A stretch of DNA of 64,000 nucleotides from Hydractinia symbiolongicarpus (GCF_029227915.1 NC_079885.1:18115001-18179000), one strand, 5' to 3'; shown: positions 31,879 through 45,950, counted from the first letter of the stretch. The notes: generated by a model not told the origin, from the sequence alone. Numbers and translations: made by a program.

Positions 31879-31999
31879 AACACTGGGCTTTCTTCAGTTC
31901 ACGCACAAATCTTTCGCCTTTTACTAAAGATTTCCGTGGAGAAGGCCAAAACGATGAGTATATAGACGATTTTTCTACTGTCTCGCTTCGGCGGGACGA
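31879..31999 (+). ncRNA. RNU5: U5 snRNA, copy 2
   Basis: Stem I has A instead of T at the fourth base, giving an A-A mismatch; the rest matches copy 1. Confidence 0.94.
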
Positions 32000-32548
32000 T
32001 CACTAGTCTAAATGAAAAAACGTGCAGGAGGCCATACGCGGGCCTATCTCTCATCTCGCTCACAGAGACTTGGTAAGCACGGTCCACTCAATGGCTTTCC
32101 AAATGCGAAGAGTGAAGGCCGCAGACGGCAGGGGTTGAGCCAAGGGCCTTTCGGCCGTATCCCGCTCACAAGTTTTTTTTTTTTTTTTAGCAGAATAATA
32201 CATACGAGCTAATCAAAATCGGCTCGAGGAAAGAAATAAAGTTCAGAGACAACCAAAGGAGTCGAACTGCAGTAGAAACAAACTAGATGTAACGCAAGCC
32301 ACTAGTACGACGTATTGCCTACAGGGACCACACTCTCCGAGACAGCGAACGCAACTTCCTAGTGATTCACGCGAACGCACTCAACTAGGTGATGTAGATC
32401 AGAAAGGTGAAAGTCCTTGTGTCAAGTCTACACCTCACGATGCAGCACCTTTTAAGCGTCCTCTACGAACGGACACACTGGCAAGCGGCACACCACAAGC
32501 AAAGGTTAAGTCGGCTCGAAGGCACAACAGGTCGCGCCGACTTACGAC

Positions 32549-32669
32549 AACACTGGGCTTTCTTCAGTTCACGCACAAATCTTTCGCCTTTTACTAAAGA
32601 TTTCCGTGGAGAAGGCCAAAACGATGAGTATATAGACGATTTTTCTACTGTCTCGCTTCGGCGGGACGA
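32549..32669 (+). ncRNA. RNU5: U5 snRNA, copy 3
   Basis: Stem I A variant. Confidence 0.94.
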
Positions 32670-33218
32670 TCACTAGTCTAAATGAAAAAACGTGCAGGAG
32701 GCCATACGCGGGCCTATCTCTCATCTCGCTCACAGAGACTTGGTAAGCACGGTCCACTCAATGGCTTTCCAAATGCGAAGAGTGAAGGCCGCAGACGGCA
32801 GGGGTTGAGCCAAGGGCCTTTCGGCCGTATCCCGCTCACAAGTTTTTTTTTTTTTTTTAGCAGAATAATACATACGAGCTAATCAAAATCGGCTCGAGGA
32901 AAGAAATAAAGTTCAGAGACAACCAAAGGAGTCGAACTGCAGTAGAAACAAACTAGATGTAACGCAAGCCACTAGTACGACGTATTGCCTACAGGGACCA
33001 CACTCTCCGAGACAGCGAACGCAACTTCCTAGTGATTCACGCGAACGCACTCAACTAGGTGATGTAGATCAGAAAGGTGAAAGTCCTTGTGTCAAGTCTA
33101 CACCTCACGATGCAGCACCTTTTAAGCGTCCTCTACGAACGGACACACTGGCAAGCGGCACACCACAAGCAAAGGTTAAGTCGGCTCGAAGGCACAACAG
33201 GTCGCGCCGACTTACGAC

Positions 33219-33339
33219 AACACTGGGCTTTCTTCAGTTCACGCACAAATCTTTCGCCTTTTACTAAAGATTTCCGTGGAGAAGGCCAAAACGATGAGTA
33301 TATAGACGATTTTTCTACTGTCTCGCTTCGGCGGGACGA
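33219..33339 (+). ncRNA. RNU5: U5 snRNA, copy 4
   Basis: Stem I A variant. Confidence 0.94.
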
Positions 33340-33888
33340 TCACTAGTCTAAATGAAAAAACGTGCAGGAGGCCATACGCGGGCCTATCTCTCATCTCGCT
33401 CACAGAGACTTGGTAAGCACGGTCCACTCAATGGCTTTCCAAATGCGAAGAGTGAAGGCCGCAGACGGCAGGGGTTGAGCCAAGGGCCTTTCGGCCGTAT
33501 CCCGCTCACAAGTTTTTTTTTTTTTTTTAGCAGAATAATACATACGAGCTAATCAAAATCGGCTCGAGGAAAGAAATAAAGTTCAGAGACAACCAAAGGA
33601 GTCGAACTGCAGTAGAAACAAACTAGATGTAACGCAAGCCACTAGTACGACGTATTGCCTACAGGGACCACACTCTCCGAGTCAGCGAACGCAACTTCCT
33701 AGTGATTCACGCGAACGCACTCAACTAGGTGATGTAGATCAGAAAGGTGAAAGTCCTTGTGTCAAGTCTACACCTCACGATGCAGCACCTTTTAAGCGTC
33801 CTCTACGAACGGACACACTGGCAAGCGGCACACCACAAGCAAAGGTTAAGTCGGCTCGAAGGCACAACAGGTCGCGCCGACTTACGAC

Positions 33889-34009
33889 AACACTGGGCTT
33901 TCTTCAGTTCACGCACAAATCTTTCGCCTTTTACTAAAGATTTCCGTGGAGAAGGCCAAAACGATGAGTATATAGACGATTTTTCTACTGTCTCGCTTCG
34001 GCGGGACGA
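33889..34009 (+). ncRNA. RNU5: U5 snRNA, copy 5
   Basis: Stem I A variant; unit starts GTCAGC rather than GACAGC. Confidence 0.94.
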
Positions 34010-34558
34010 TCACTAGTCTAAATGAAAAAACGTGCAGGAGGCCATACGCGGGCCTATCTCTCATCTCGCTCACAGAGACTTGGTAAGCACGGTCCACTCA
34101 ATGGCTTTCCAAATGCGAAGAGTGAAGGCCGCAGACGGCAGGGGTTGAGCCAAGGGCCTTTCGGCCGTATCCCGCTCACAAGTTTTTTTTTTTTTTTTAG
34201 CAGAATAATACATACGAGCTAATCAAAATCGGCTCGAGGAAAGAAATAAAGTTCAGAGACAACCAAAGGAGTCGAACTGCAGTAGAAACAAACTAGATGT
34301 AACGCAAGCCACTAGTACGACGTATTGCCTACAGGGACCACACTCTCCGAGTCAGCGAACGCAACTTCCTAGTGATTCACGCGAACGCACTCAACTAGGT
34401 GATGTAGATCAGAAAGGTGAAAGTCCTTGTGTCAAGTCTACACCTCACGATGCAGCACCTTTTAAGCGTCCTCTACGAACGGACACACTGGCAAGCGGCA
34501 CACCACAAGCAAAGGTTAAGTCGGCTCGAAGGCACAACAGGTCGCGCCGACTTACGAC

Positions 34559-34679
34559 AACACTGGGCTTTCTTCAGTTCACGCACAAATCTTTCGCCTT
34601 TTACTAAAGATTTCCGTGGAGAAGGCCAAAACGATGAGTATATAGACGATTTTTCTACTGTCTCGCTTCGGCGGGACGA
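34559..34679 (+). ncRNA. RNU5: U5 snRNA, copy 6
   Basis: Stem I A variant; unit starts GTCAGC. Confidence 0.94.
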
Positions 34680-35228
34680 TCACTAGTCTAAATGAAAAAA
34701 CGTGCAGGAGGCCATACGCGGGCCTATCTCTCATCTCGCTCACAGAGACTTGGTAAGCACGGTCCACTCAATGGCTTTCCAAATGCGAAGAGTGAAGGCC
34801 GCAGACGGCAGGGGTTGAGCCAAGGGCCTTTCGGCCGTATCCCGCTCACAAGTTTTTTTTTTTTTTTTAGCAGAATAATACATACGAGCTAATCAAAATC
34901 GGCTCGAGGAAAGAAATAAAGTTCAGAGACAACCAAAGGAGTCGAACTGCAGTAGAAACAAACTAGATGTAACGCAAGCCACTAGTACGACGTATTGCCT
35001 ACAGGGACCACACTCTCCGAGACAGCGAACGCAACTTCCTAGTGATTCACGCGAACGCACTCAACTAGGTGATGTAGATCAGAAAGGTGAAAGTCCTTGT
35101 GTCAAGTCTACACCTCACGATGCAGCACCTTTTAAGCGTCCTCTACGAACGGACACACTGGCAAGCGGCACACCACAAGCAAAGGTTAAGTCGGCTCGAA
35201 GGCACAACAGGTCGCGCCGACTTACGAC

Positions 35229-35349
35229 AACACTGGGCTTTCTTCAGTTCACGCACAAATCTTTCGCCTTTTACTAAAGATTTCCGTGGAGAAGGCCAAA
35301 ACGATGAGTATATAGACGATTTTTCTACTGTCTCGCTTCGGCGGGACGA
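35229..35349 (+). ncRNA. RNU5: U5 snRNA, copy 7
   Basis: Stem I A variant. Confidence 0.94.
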
Positions 35350-35898
35350 TCACTAGTCTAAATGAAAAAACGTGCAGGAGGCCATACGCGGGCCTATCTC
35401 TCATCTCGCTCACAGAGACTTGGTAAGCACGGTCCACTCAATGGCTTTCCAAATGCGAAGAGTGAAGGCCGCAGACGGCAGGGGTTGAGCCAAGGGCCTT
35501 TCGGCCGTATCCCGCTCACAAGTTTTTTTTTTTTTTTTAGCAGAATAATACATACGAGCTAATCAAAATCGGCTCGAGGAAAGAAATAAAGTTCAGAGAC
35601 AACCAAAGGAGTCGAACTGCAGTAGAAACAAACTAGATGTAACGCAAGCCACTAGTACGACGTATTGCCTACAGGGACCACACTCTCCGAGACAGCGAAC
35701 GCAACTTCCTAGTGATTCACGCGAACGCACTCAACTAGGTGATGTAGATCAGAAAGGTGAAAGTCCTTGTGTCAAGTCTACACCTCACGATGCAGCACCT
35801 TTTAAGCGTCCTCTACGAACGGACACACTGGCAAGCGGCACACCACAAGCAAAGGTTAAGTCGGCTCGAAGGCACAACAGGTCGCGCCGACTTACGAC

Positions 35899-36019
35899 AA
35901 CACTGGGCTTTCTTCAGTTCACGCACAAATCTTTCGCCTTTTACTAAAGATTTCCGTGGAGAAGGCCAAAACGATGAGTATATAGACGATTTTTCTACTG
36001 TCTCGCTTCGGCGGGACGA
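35899..36019 (+). ncRNA. RNU5: U5 snRNA, copy 8
   Basis: Stem I A variant. Confidence 0.94.
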
Positions 36020-36568
36020 TCACTAGTCTAAATGAAAAAACGTGCAGGAGGCCATACGCGGGCCTATCTCTCATCTCGCTCACAGAGACTTGGTAAGCAC
36101 GGTCCACTCAATGGCTTTCCAAATGCGAAGAGTGAAGGCCGCAGACGGCAGGGGTTGAGCCAAGGGCCTTTCGGCCGTATCCCGCTCACAAGTTTTTTTT
36201 TTTTTTTTAGCAGAATAATACATACGAGCTAATCAAAATCGGCTCGAGGAAAGAAATAAAGTTCAGAGACAACCAAAGGAGTCGAACTGCAGTAGAAACA
36301 AACTAGATGTAACGCAAGCCACTAGTACGACGTATTGCCTACAGGGACCACACTCTCCGAGACAGCGAACGCAACTTCCTAGTGATTCACGCGAACGCAC
36401 TCAACTAGGTGATGTAGATCAGAAAGGTGAAAGTCCTTGTGTCAAGTCTACACCTCACGATGCAGCACCTTTTAAGCGTCCTCTACGAACGGACACACTG
36501 GCAAGCGGCACACCACAAGCAAAGGTTAAGTCGGCTCGAAGGCACAACAGGTCGCGCCGACTTACGAC

Positions 36569-36689
36569 AACACTGGGCTTTCTTCAGTTCACGCACAAAT
36601 CTTTCGCCTTTTACTGAAGATTTCCGTGGAGAAGGCCAAAACGATGAGTATATAGACGATTTTTCTACTGTCTCGCTTCGGCGGGACGA
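36569..36689 (+). ncRNA. RNU5: U5 snRNA, copy 9
   Basis: Stem I A variant; also G for A at 36616, turning the loop 1 closing pair from U-A to U-G. Confidence 0.94.
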
Positions 36690-37238
36690 TCACTAGTCTA
36701 AATGAAAAAACGTGCAGGAGGCCATACGCGGGCCTATCTCTCATCTCGCTCACAGAGACTTGGTAAGCACGGTCCACTCAATGGCTTTCCAAATGCGAAG
36801 AGTGAAGGCCGCAGACGGCAGGGGTTGAGCCAAGGGCCTTTCGGCCGTATCCCGCTCACAAGTTTTTTTTTTTTTTTTAGCAGAATAATACATACGAGCT
36901 AATCAAAATCGGCTCGAGGAAAGAAATAAAGTTCAGAGACAACCAAAGGAGTCGAACTGCAGTAGAAACAAACTAGATGTAACGCAAGCCACTAGTACGA
37001 CGTATTGCCTACAGGGACCACACTCTCCGAGACAGCGAACGCAACTTCCTAGTGATTCACGCGAACGCACTCAACTAGGTGATGTAGATCAGAAAGGTGA
37101 AAGTCCTTGTGTCAAGTCTACACCTCACGATGCAGCACCTTTTAAGCGTCCTCTACGAACGGACACACTGGCAAGCGGCACACCACAAGCAAAGGTTAAG
37201 TCGGCTCGAAGGCACAACAGGTCGCGCCGACTTACGAC

Positions 37239-37359
37239 AACTCTGGGCTTTCTTCAGTTCACGCACAAATCTTTCGCCTTTTACTAAAGATTTCCGTGGA
37301 GAAGGCCAAAACGATGAGTATATAGACGATTTTTCTACTGTCTCGCTTCGGCGGGACGA
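37239..37359 (+). ncRNA. RNU5: U5 snRNA, copy 10
   Basis: Stem I T (paired) form; the flank after the T tract has C in AATAACACAT. Confidence 0.94.
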
Positions 37360-37908
37360 TCACTAGTCTAAATGAAAAAACGTGCAGGAGGCCATACGCG
37401 GGCCTATCTCTCATCTCGCTCACAGAGACTTGGTAAGCACGGTCCACTCAATGGCTTTCCAAATGCGAAGAGTGAAGGCCGCAGACGGCAGGGGTTGAGC
37501 CAAGGGCCTTTCGGCCGTATCCCGCTCACAAGTTTTTTTTTTTTTTTTAGCAGAATAACACATACGAGCTAATCAAAATCGGCTCGAGGAAAGAAATAAA
37601 GTTCAGAGACAACCAAAGGAGTCGAACTGCAGTAGAAACAAACTAGATGTAACGCAAGCCACTAGTACGACGTATTGCCTACAGGGACCACACTCTCCGA
37701 GACAGCGAACGCAACTTCCTAGTGATTCACGCGAACGCACTCAACTAGGTGATGTAGATCAGAAAGGTGAAAGTCCTTGTGTCAAGTCTACACCTCACGA
37801 TGCAGCACCTTTTAAGCGTCCTCTACGAACGGACACACTGGCAAGCGGCACACCACAAGCAAAGGTTAAGTCGGCTCGAAGGCACAACAGGTCGCGCCGA
37901 CTTACGAC

Positions 37909-38029
37909 AACTCTGGGCTTTCTTCAGTTCACGCACAAATCTTTCGCCTTTTACTAAAGATTTCCGTGGAGAAGGCCAAAACGATGAGTATATAGACGAT
38001 TTTTCTACTGTCTCGCTTCGGCGGGACGA
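37909..38029 (+). ncRNA. RNU5: U5 snRNA, copy 11
   Basis: Stem I T form. Confidence 0.94.
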
Positions 38030-38578
38030 TCACTAGTCTAAATGAAAAAACGTGCAGGAGGCCATACGCGGGCCTATCTCTCATCTCGCTCACAGAGACT
38101 TGGTAAGCACGGTCCACTCAATGGCTTTCCAAATGCGAAGAGTGAAGGCCGCAGACGGCAGGGGTTGAGCCAAGGGCCTTTCGGCCGTATCCCGCTCACA
38201 AGTTTTTTTTTTTTTTTTAGCAGAATAATACATACGAGCTAATCAAAATCGGCTCGAGGAAAGAAATAAAGTTCAGAGACAACCAAAGGAGTCGAACTGC
38301 AGTAGAAACAAACTAGATGTAACGCAAGCCACTAGTACGACGTATTGCCTACAGGGACCACACTCTCCGAGACAGCGAACGCAACTTCCTAGTGATTCAC
38401 GCGAACGCACTCAACTAGGTGATGTAGATCAGAAAGGTGAAAGTCCTTGTGTCAAGTCTACACCTCACGATGCAGCACCTTTTAAGCGTCCTCTACGAAC
38501 GGACACACTGGCAAGCGGCACACCACAAGCAAAGGTTAAGTCGGCTCGAAGGCACAACAGGTCGCGCCGACTTACGAC

Positions 38579-38699
38579 AACTCTGGGCTTTCTTCAGTTC
38601 ACGCACAAATCTTTCGCCTTTTACTAAAGATTTCCGTGGAGAAGGCCAAAACGATGAGTATATAGACGATTTTTCTACTGTCTCGCTTCGGCGGGACGA
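38579..38699 (+). ncRNA. RNU5: U5 snRNA, copy 12
   Basis: Stem I T form; T tract interrupted by G. Confidence 0.94.
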
Positions 38700-39248
38700 T
38701 CACTAGTCTAAATGAAAAAACGTGCAGGAGGCCATACGCGGGCCTATCTCTCATCTCGCTCACAGAGACTTGGTAAGCACGGTCCACTCAATGGCTTTCC
38801 AAATGCGAAGAGTGAAGGCCGCAGACGGCAGGGGTTGAGCCAAGGGCCTTTCGGCCGTATCCCGCTCACAAGTTTGTTTTTTTTTTTTAGCAGAATAATA
38901 CATACGAGCTAATCAAAATCGGCTCGAGGAAAGAAATAAAGTTCAGAGACAACCAAAGGAGTCGAACTGCAGTAGAAACAAACTAGATGTAACGCAAGCC
39001 ACTAGTACGACGTATTGCCTACAGGGACCACACTCTCCGAGACAGCGAACGCAACTTCCTAGTGATTCACGCGAACGCACTCAACTAGGTGATGTAGATC
39101 AGAAAGGTGAAAGTCCTTGTGTCAAGTCTACACCTCACGATGCAGCACCTTTTAAGCGTCCTCTACGAACGGACACACTGGCAAGCGGCACACCACAAGC
39201 AAAGGTTAAGTCGGCTCGAAGGCACAACAGGTCGCGCCGACTTACGAC

Positions 39249-39369
39249 AACACTGGGCTTTCTTCAGTTCACGCACAAATCTTTCGCCTTTTACTAAAGA
39301 TTTCCGTGGAGAAGGCCAAAACGATGAGTATATAGACGATTTTTCTACTGTCTCGCTTCGGCGGGACGA
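39249..39369 (+). ncRNA. RNU5: U5 snRNA, copy 13
   Basis: Stem I A variant; T tract one base longer (671-bp unit). Confidence 0.94.
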
Positions 39370-39919
39370 TCACTAGTCTAAATGAAAAAACGTGCAGGAG
39401 GCCATACGCGGGCCTATCTCTCATCTCGCTCACAGAGACTTGGTAAGCACGGTCCACTCAATGGCTTTCCAAATGCGAAGAGTGAAGGCCGCAGACGGCA
39501 GGGGTTGAGCCAAGGGCCTTTCGGCCGTATCCCGCTCACAAGTTTTTTTTTTTTTTTTTAGCAGAATAATACATACGAGCTAATCAAAATCGGCTCGAGG
39601 AAAGAAATAAAGTTCAGAGACAACCAAAGGAGTCGAACTGCAGTAGAAACAAACTAGATGTAACGCAAGCCACTAGTACGACGTATTGCCTACAGGGACC
39701 ACACTCTCCGAGACAGCGAACGCAACTTCCTAGTGATTCACGCGAACGCACTCAACTAGGTGATGTAGATCAGAAAGGTGAAAGTCCTTGTGTCAAGTCT
39801 ACACCTCACGATGCAGCACCTTTTAAGCGTCCTCTACGAACGGACACACTGGCAAGCGGCACACCACAAGCAAAGGTTAAGTCGGCTCGAAGGCACAACA
39901 GGTCGCGCCGACTTACGAC

Positions 39920-40040
39920 AACTCTGGGCTTTCTTCAGTTCACGCACAAATCTTTCGCCTTTTACTAAAGATTTCCGTGGAGAAGGCCAAAACGATGAGT
40001 ATATAGACGATTTTTCTACTGTCTCGCTTCGGCGGGACGA
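39920..40040 (+). ncRNA. RNU5: U5 snRNA, copy 14
   Basis: Stem I T form. Confidence 0.94.
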
Positions 40041-40589
40041 TCACTAGTCTAAATGAAAAAACGTGCAGGAGGCCATACGCGGGCCTATCTCTCATCTCGC
40101 TCACAGAGACTTGGTAAGCACGGTCCACTCAATGGCTTTCCAAATGCGAAGAGTGAAGGCCGCAGACGGCAGGGGTTGAGCCAAGGGCCTTTCGGCCGTA
40201 TCCCGCTCACAAGTTTTTTTTTTTTTTTTAGCAGAATAATACATACGAGCTAATCAAAATCGGCTCGAGGAAAGAAATAAAGTTCAGAGACAACCAAAGG
40301 AGTCGAACTGCAGTAGAAACAAACTAGATGTAACGCAAGCCACTAGTACGACGTATTGCCTACAGGGACCACACTCTCCGAGACAGCGAACGCAACTTCC
40401 TAGTGATTCACGCGAACGCACTCAACTAGGTGATGTAGATCAGAAAGGTGAAAGTCCTTGTGTCAAGTCTACACCTCACGATGCAGCACCTTTTAAGCGT
40501 CCTCTACGAACGGACACACTGGCAAGCGGCACACCACAAGCAAAGGTTAAGTCGGCTCGAAGGCACAACAGGTCGCGCCGACTTACGAC

Positions 40590-40710
40590 AACACTGGGCT
40601 TTCTTCAGTTCACGCACAAATCTTTCGCCTTTTACTAAAGATTTCCGTGGAGAAGGCCAAAACGATGAGTATATAGACGATTTTTCTACTGTCTCGCTTC
40701 GGCGGGACGA
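40590..40710 (+). ncRNA. RNU5: U5 snRNA, copy 15
   Basis: Stem I A variant. Confidence 0.94.
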
Positions 40711-41259
40711 TCACTAGTCTAAATGAAAAAACGTGCAGGAGGCCATACGCGGGCCTATCTCTCATCTCGCTCACAGAGACTTGGTAAGCACGGTCCACTC
40801 AATGGCTTTCCAAATGCGAAGAGTGAAGGCCGCAGACGGCAGGGGTTGAGCCAAGGGCCTTTCGGCCGTATCCCGCTCACAAGTTTTTTTTTTTTTTTTA
40901 GCAGAATAATACATACGAGCTAATCAAAATCGGCTCGAGGAAAGAAATAAAGTTCAGAGACAACCAAAGGAGTCGAACTGCAGTAGAAACAAACTAGATG
41001 TAACGCAAGCCACTAGTACGACGTATTGCCTACAGGGACCACACTCTCCGAGACAGCGAACGCAACTTCCTAGTGATTCACGCGAACGCACTCAACTAGG
41101 TGATGTAGATCAGAAAGGTGAAAGTCCTTGTGTCAAGTCTACACCTCACGATGCAGCACCTTTTAAGCGTCCTCTACGAACGGACACACTGGCAAGCGGC
41201 ACACCACAAGCAAAGGTTAAGTCGGCTCGAAGGCACAACAGGTCGCGCCGACTTACGAC

Positions 41260-41380
41260 AACACTGGGCTTTCTTCAGTTCACGCACAAATCTTTCGCCT
41301 TTTACTAAAGATTTCCGTGGAGAAGGCCAAAACGATGAGTATATAGACGATTTTTCTACTGTCTCGCTTCGGCGGGACGA
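41260..41380 (+). ncRNA. RNU5: U5 snRNA, copy 16
   Basis: Stem I A variant. Confidence 0.94.
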
Positions 41381-41929
41381 TCACTAGTCTAAATGAAAAA
41401 ACGTGCAGGAGGCCATACGCGGGCCTATCTCTCATCTCGCTCACAGAGACTTGGTAAGCACGGTCCACTCAATGGCTTTCCAAATGCGAAGAGTGAAGGC
41501 CGCAGACGGCAGGGGTTGAGCCAAGGGCCTTTCGGCCGTATCCCGCTCACAAGTTTTTTTTTTTTTTTTAGCAGAATAATACATACGAGCTAATCAAAAT
41601 CGGCTCGAGGAAAGAAATAAAGTTCAGAGACAACCAAAGGAGTCGAACTGCAGTAGAAACAAACTAGATGTAACGCAAGCCACTAGTACGACGTATTGCC
41701 TACAGGGACCACACTCTCCGAGACAGCGAACGCAACTTCCTAGTGATTCACGCGAACGCACTCAACTAGGTGATGTAGATCAGAAAGGTGAAAGTCCTTG
41801 TGTCAAGTCTACACCTCACGATGCAGCACCTTTTAAGCGTCCTCTACGAACGGACACACTGGCAAGCGGCACACCACAAGCAAAGGTTAAGTCGGCTCGA
41901 AGGCACAACAGGTCGCGCCGACTTACGAC

Positions 41930-42050
41930 AACACTGGGCTTTCTTCAGTTCACGCACAAATCTTTCGCCTTTTACTAAAGATTTCCGTGGAGAAGGCCAA
42001 AACGATGAGTATATAGACGATTTTTCTACTGTCTCGCTTCGGCGGGACGA
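41930..42050 (+). ncRNA. RNU5: U5 snRNA, copy 17
   Basis: Stem I A variant. Confidence 0.94.
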
Positions 42051-42599
42051 TCACTAGTCTAAATGAAAAAACGTGCAGGAGGCCATACGCGGGCCTATCT
42101 CTCATCTCGCTCACAGAGACTTGGTAAGCACGGTCCACTCAATGGCTTTCCAAATGCGAAGAGTGAAGGCCGCAGACGGCAGGGGTTGAGCCAAGGGCCT
42201 TTCGGCCGTATCCCGCTCACAAGTTTTTTTTTTTTTTTTAGCAGAATAATACATACGAGCTAATCAAAATCGGCTCGAGGAAAGAAATAAAGTTCAGAGA
42301 CAACCAAAGGAGTCGAACTGCAGTAGAAACAAACTAGATGTAACGCAAGCCACTAGTACGACGTATTGCCTACAGGGACCACACTCTCCGAGACAGCGAA
42401 CGCAACTTCCTAGTGATTCACGCGAACGCACTCAACTAGGTGATGTAGATCAGAAAGGTGAAAGTCCTTGTGTCAAGTCTACACCTCACGATGCAGCACC
42501 TTTTAAGCGTCCTCTACGAACGGACACACTGGCAAGCGGCACACCACAAGCAAAGGTTAAGTCGGCTCGAAGGCACAACAGGTCGCGCCGACTTACGAC

Positions 42600-42720
42600 A
42601 ACACTGGGCTTTCTTCAGTTCACGCACAAATCTTTCGCCTTTTACTGAAGATTTCCGTGGAGAAGGCCAAAACGATGAGTATATAGACGATTTTTCTACT
42701 GTCTCGCTTCGGCGGGACGA
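42600..42720 (+). ncRNA. RNU5: U5 snRNA, copy 18
   Basis: Stem I A variant plus the loop-closing G, as in copy 9. Confidence 0.94.
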
Positions 42721-43269
42721 TCACTAGTCTAAATGAAAAAACGTGCAGGAGGCCATACGCGGGCCTATCTCTCATCTCGCTCACAGAGACTTGGTAAGCA
42801 CGGTCCACTCAATGGCTTTCCAAATGCGAAGAGTGAAGGCCGCAGACGGCAGGGGTTGAGCCAAGGGCCTTTCGGCCGTATCCCGCTCACAAGTTTTTTT
42901 TTTTTTTTTAGCAGAATAATACATACGAGCTAATCAAAATCGGCTCGAGGAAAGAAATAAAGTTCAGAGACAACCAAAGGAGTCGAACTGCAGTAGAAAC
43001 AAACTAGATGTAACGCAAGCCACTAGTACGACGTATTGCCTACAGGGACCACACTCTCCGAGACAGCGAACGCAACTTCCTAGTGATTCACGCGAACGCA
43101 CTCAACTAGGTGATGTAGATCAGAAAGGTGAAAGTCCTTGTGTCAAGTCTACACCTCACGATGCAGCACCTTTTAAGCGTCCTCTACGAACGGACACACT
43201 GGCAAGCGGCACACCACAAGCAAAGGTTAAGTCGGCTCGAAGGCACAACAGGTCGCGCCGACTTACGAC

Positions 43270-43390
43270 AACTCTGGGCTTTCTTCAGTTCACGCACAAA
43301 TCTTTCGCCTTTTACTAAAGATTTCCGTGGAGAAGGCCAAAACGATGAGTATATAGACGATTTTTCTACTGTCTCGCTTCGGCGGGACGA
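43270..43390 (+). ncRNA. RNU5: U5 snRNA, copy 19
   Basis: Stem I T form; T tract interrupted by G, and C in AATAACACAT. Confidence 0.94.
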
Positions 43391-43939
43391 TCACTAGTCT
43401 AAATGAAAAAACGTGCAGGAGGCCATACGCGGGCCTATCTCTCATCTCGCTCACAGAGACTTGGTAAGCACGGTCCACTCAATGGCTTTCCAAATGCGAA
43501 GAGTGAAGGCCGCAGACGGCAGGGGTTGAGCCAAGGGCCTTTCGGCCGTATCCCGCTCACAAGTTTGTTTTTTTTTTTTAGCAGAATAACACATACGAGC
43601 TAATCAAAATCGGCTCGAGGAAAGAAATAAAGTTCAGAGACAACCAAAGGAGTCGAACTGCAGTAGAAACAAACTAGATGTAACGCAAGCCACTAGTACG
43701 ACGTATTGCCTACAGGGACCACACTCTCCGAGACAGCGAACGCAACTTCCTAGTGATTCACGCGAACGCACTCAACTAGGTGATGTAGATCAGAAAGGTG
43801 AAAGTCCTTGTGTCAAGTCTACACCTCACGATGCAGCACCTTTTAAGCGTCCTCTACGAACGGACACACTGGCAAGCGGCACACCACAAGCAAAGGTTAA
43901 GTCGGCTCGAAGGCACAACAGGTCGCGCCGACTTACGAC

Positions 43940-44060
43940 AACTCTGGGCTTTCTTCAGTTCACGCACAAATCTTTCGCCTTTTACTAAAGATTTCCGTGG
44001 AGAAGGCCAAAACGATGAGTATATAGACGATTTTTCTACTGTCTCGCTTCGGCGGGACGA
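43940..44060 (+). ncRNA. RNU5: U5 snRNA, copy 20
   Basis: Stem I T form. Confidence 0.94.
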
Positions 44061-44609
44061 TCACTAGTCTAAATGAAAAAACGTGCAGGAGGCCATACGC
44101 GGGCCTATCTCTCATCTCGCTCACAGAGACTTGGTAAGCACGGTCCACTCAATGGCTTTCCAAATGCGAAGAGTGAAGGCCGCAGACGGCAGGGGTTGAG
44201 CCAAGGGCCTTTCGGCCGTATCCCGCTCACAAGTTTTTTTTTTTTTTTTAGCAGAATAATACATACGAGCTAATCAAAATCGGCTCGAGGAAAGAAATAA
44301 AGTTCAGAGACAACCAAAGGAGTCGAACTGCAGTAGAAACAAACTAGATGTAACGCAAGCCACTAGTACGACGTATTGCCTACAGGGACCACACTCTCCG
44401 AGACAGCGAACGCAACTTCCTAGTGATTCACGCGAACGCACTCAACTAGGTGATGTAGATCAGAAAGGTGAAAGTCCTTGTGTCAAGTCTACACCTCACG
44501 ATGCAGCACCTTTTAAGCGTCCTCTACGAACGGACACACTGGCAAGCGGCACACCACAAGCAAAGGTTAAGTCGGCTCGAAGGCACAACAGGTCGCGCCG
44601 ACTTACGAC

Positions 44610-44730
44610 AACTCTGGGCTTTCTTCAGTTCACGCACAAATCTTTCGCCTTTTACTAAAGATTTCCGTGGAGAAGGCCAAAACGATGAGTATATAGACGA
44701 TTTTTCTACTGTCTCGCTTCGGCGGGACGA
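44610..44730 (+). ncRNA. RNU5: U5 snRNA, copy 21
   Basis: Stem I T form; T tract interrupted by G. Confidence 0.94.
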
Positions 44731-45279
44731 TCACTAGTCTAAATGAAAAAACGTGCAGGAGGCCATACGCGGGCCTATCTCTCATCTCGCTCACAGAGAC
44801 TTGGTAAGCACGGTCCACTCAATGGCTTTCCAAATGCGAAGAGTGAAGGCCGCAGACGGCAGGGGTTGAGCCAAGGGCCTTTCGGCCGTATCCCGCTCAC
44901 AAGTTTGTTTTTTTTTTTTAGCAGAATAATACATACGAGCTAATCAAAATCGGCTCGAGGAAAGAAATAAAGTTCAGAGACAACCAAAGGAGTCGAACTG
45001 CAGTAGAAACAAACTAGATGTAACGCAAGCCACTAGTACGACGTATTGCCTACAGGGACCACACTCTCCGAGACAGCGAACGCAACTTCCTAGTGATTCA
45101 CGCGAACGCACTCAACTAGGTGATGTAGATCAGAAAGGTGAAAGTCCTTGTGTCAAGTCTACACCTCACGATGCAGCACCTTTTAAGCGTCCTCTACGAA
45201 CGGACACACTGGCAAGCGGCACACCACAAGCAAAGGTTAAGTCGGCTCGAAGGCACAACAGGTCGCGCCGACTTACGAC

Positions 45280-45400
45280 AACTCTGGGCTTTCTTCAGTT
45301 CACGCACAAATCTTTCGCCTTTTACTAAAGATTTCCGTGGAGAAGGCCAAAACGATGAGTATATAGACGATTTTTCTACTGTCTCGCTTCGGCGGGACGA
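45280..45400 (+). ncRNA. RNU5: U5 snRNA, copy 22
   Basis: Stem I T form; T tract one base longer (671-bp unit). Confidence 0.94.
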
Positions 45401-45950
45401 TCACTAGTCTAAATGAAAAAACGTGCAGGAGGCCATACGCGGGCCTATCTCTCATCTCGCTCACAGAGACTTGGTAAGCACGGTCCACTCAATGGCTTTC
45501 CAAATGCGAAGAGTGAAGGCCGCAGACGGCAGGGGTTGAGCCAAGGGCCTTTCGGCCGTATCCCGCTCACAAGTTTTTTTTTTTTTTTTTAGCAGAATAA
45601 TACATACGAGCTAATCAAAATCGGCTCGAGGAAAGAAATAAAGTTCAGAGACAACCAAAGGAGTCGAACTGCAGTAGAAACAAACTAGATGTAACGCAAG
45701 CCACTAGTACGACGTATTGCCTACAGGGACCACACTCTCCGAGACAGCGAACGCAACTTCCTAGTGATTCACGCGAACGCACTCAACTAGGTGATGTAGA
45801 TCAGAAAGGTGAAAGTCCTTGTGTCAAGTCTACACCTCACGATGCAGCACCTTTTAAGCGTCCTCTACGAACGGACACACTGGCAAGCGGCACACCACAA
45901 GCAAAGGTTAAGTCGGCTCGAAGGCACAACAGGTCGCGCCGACTTACGAC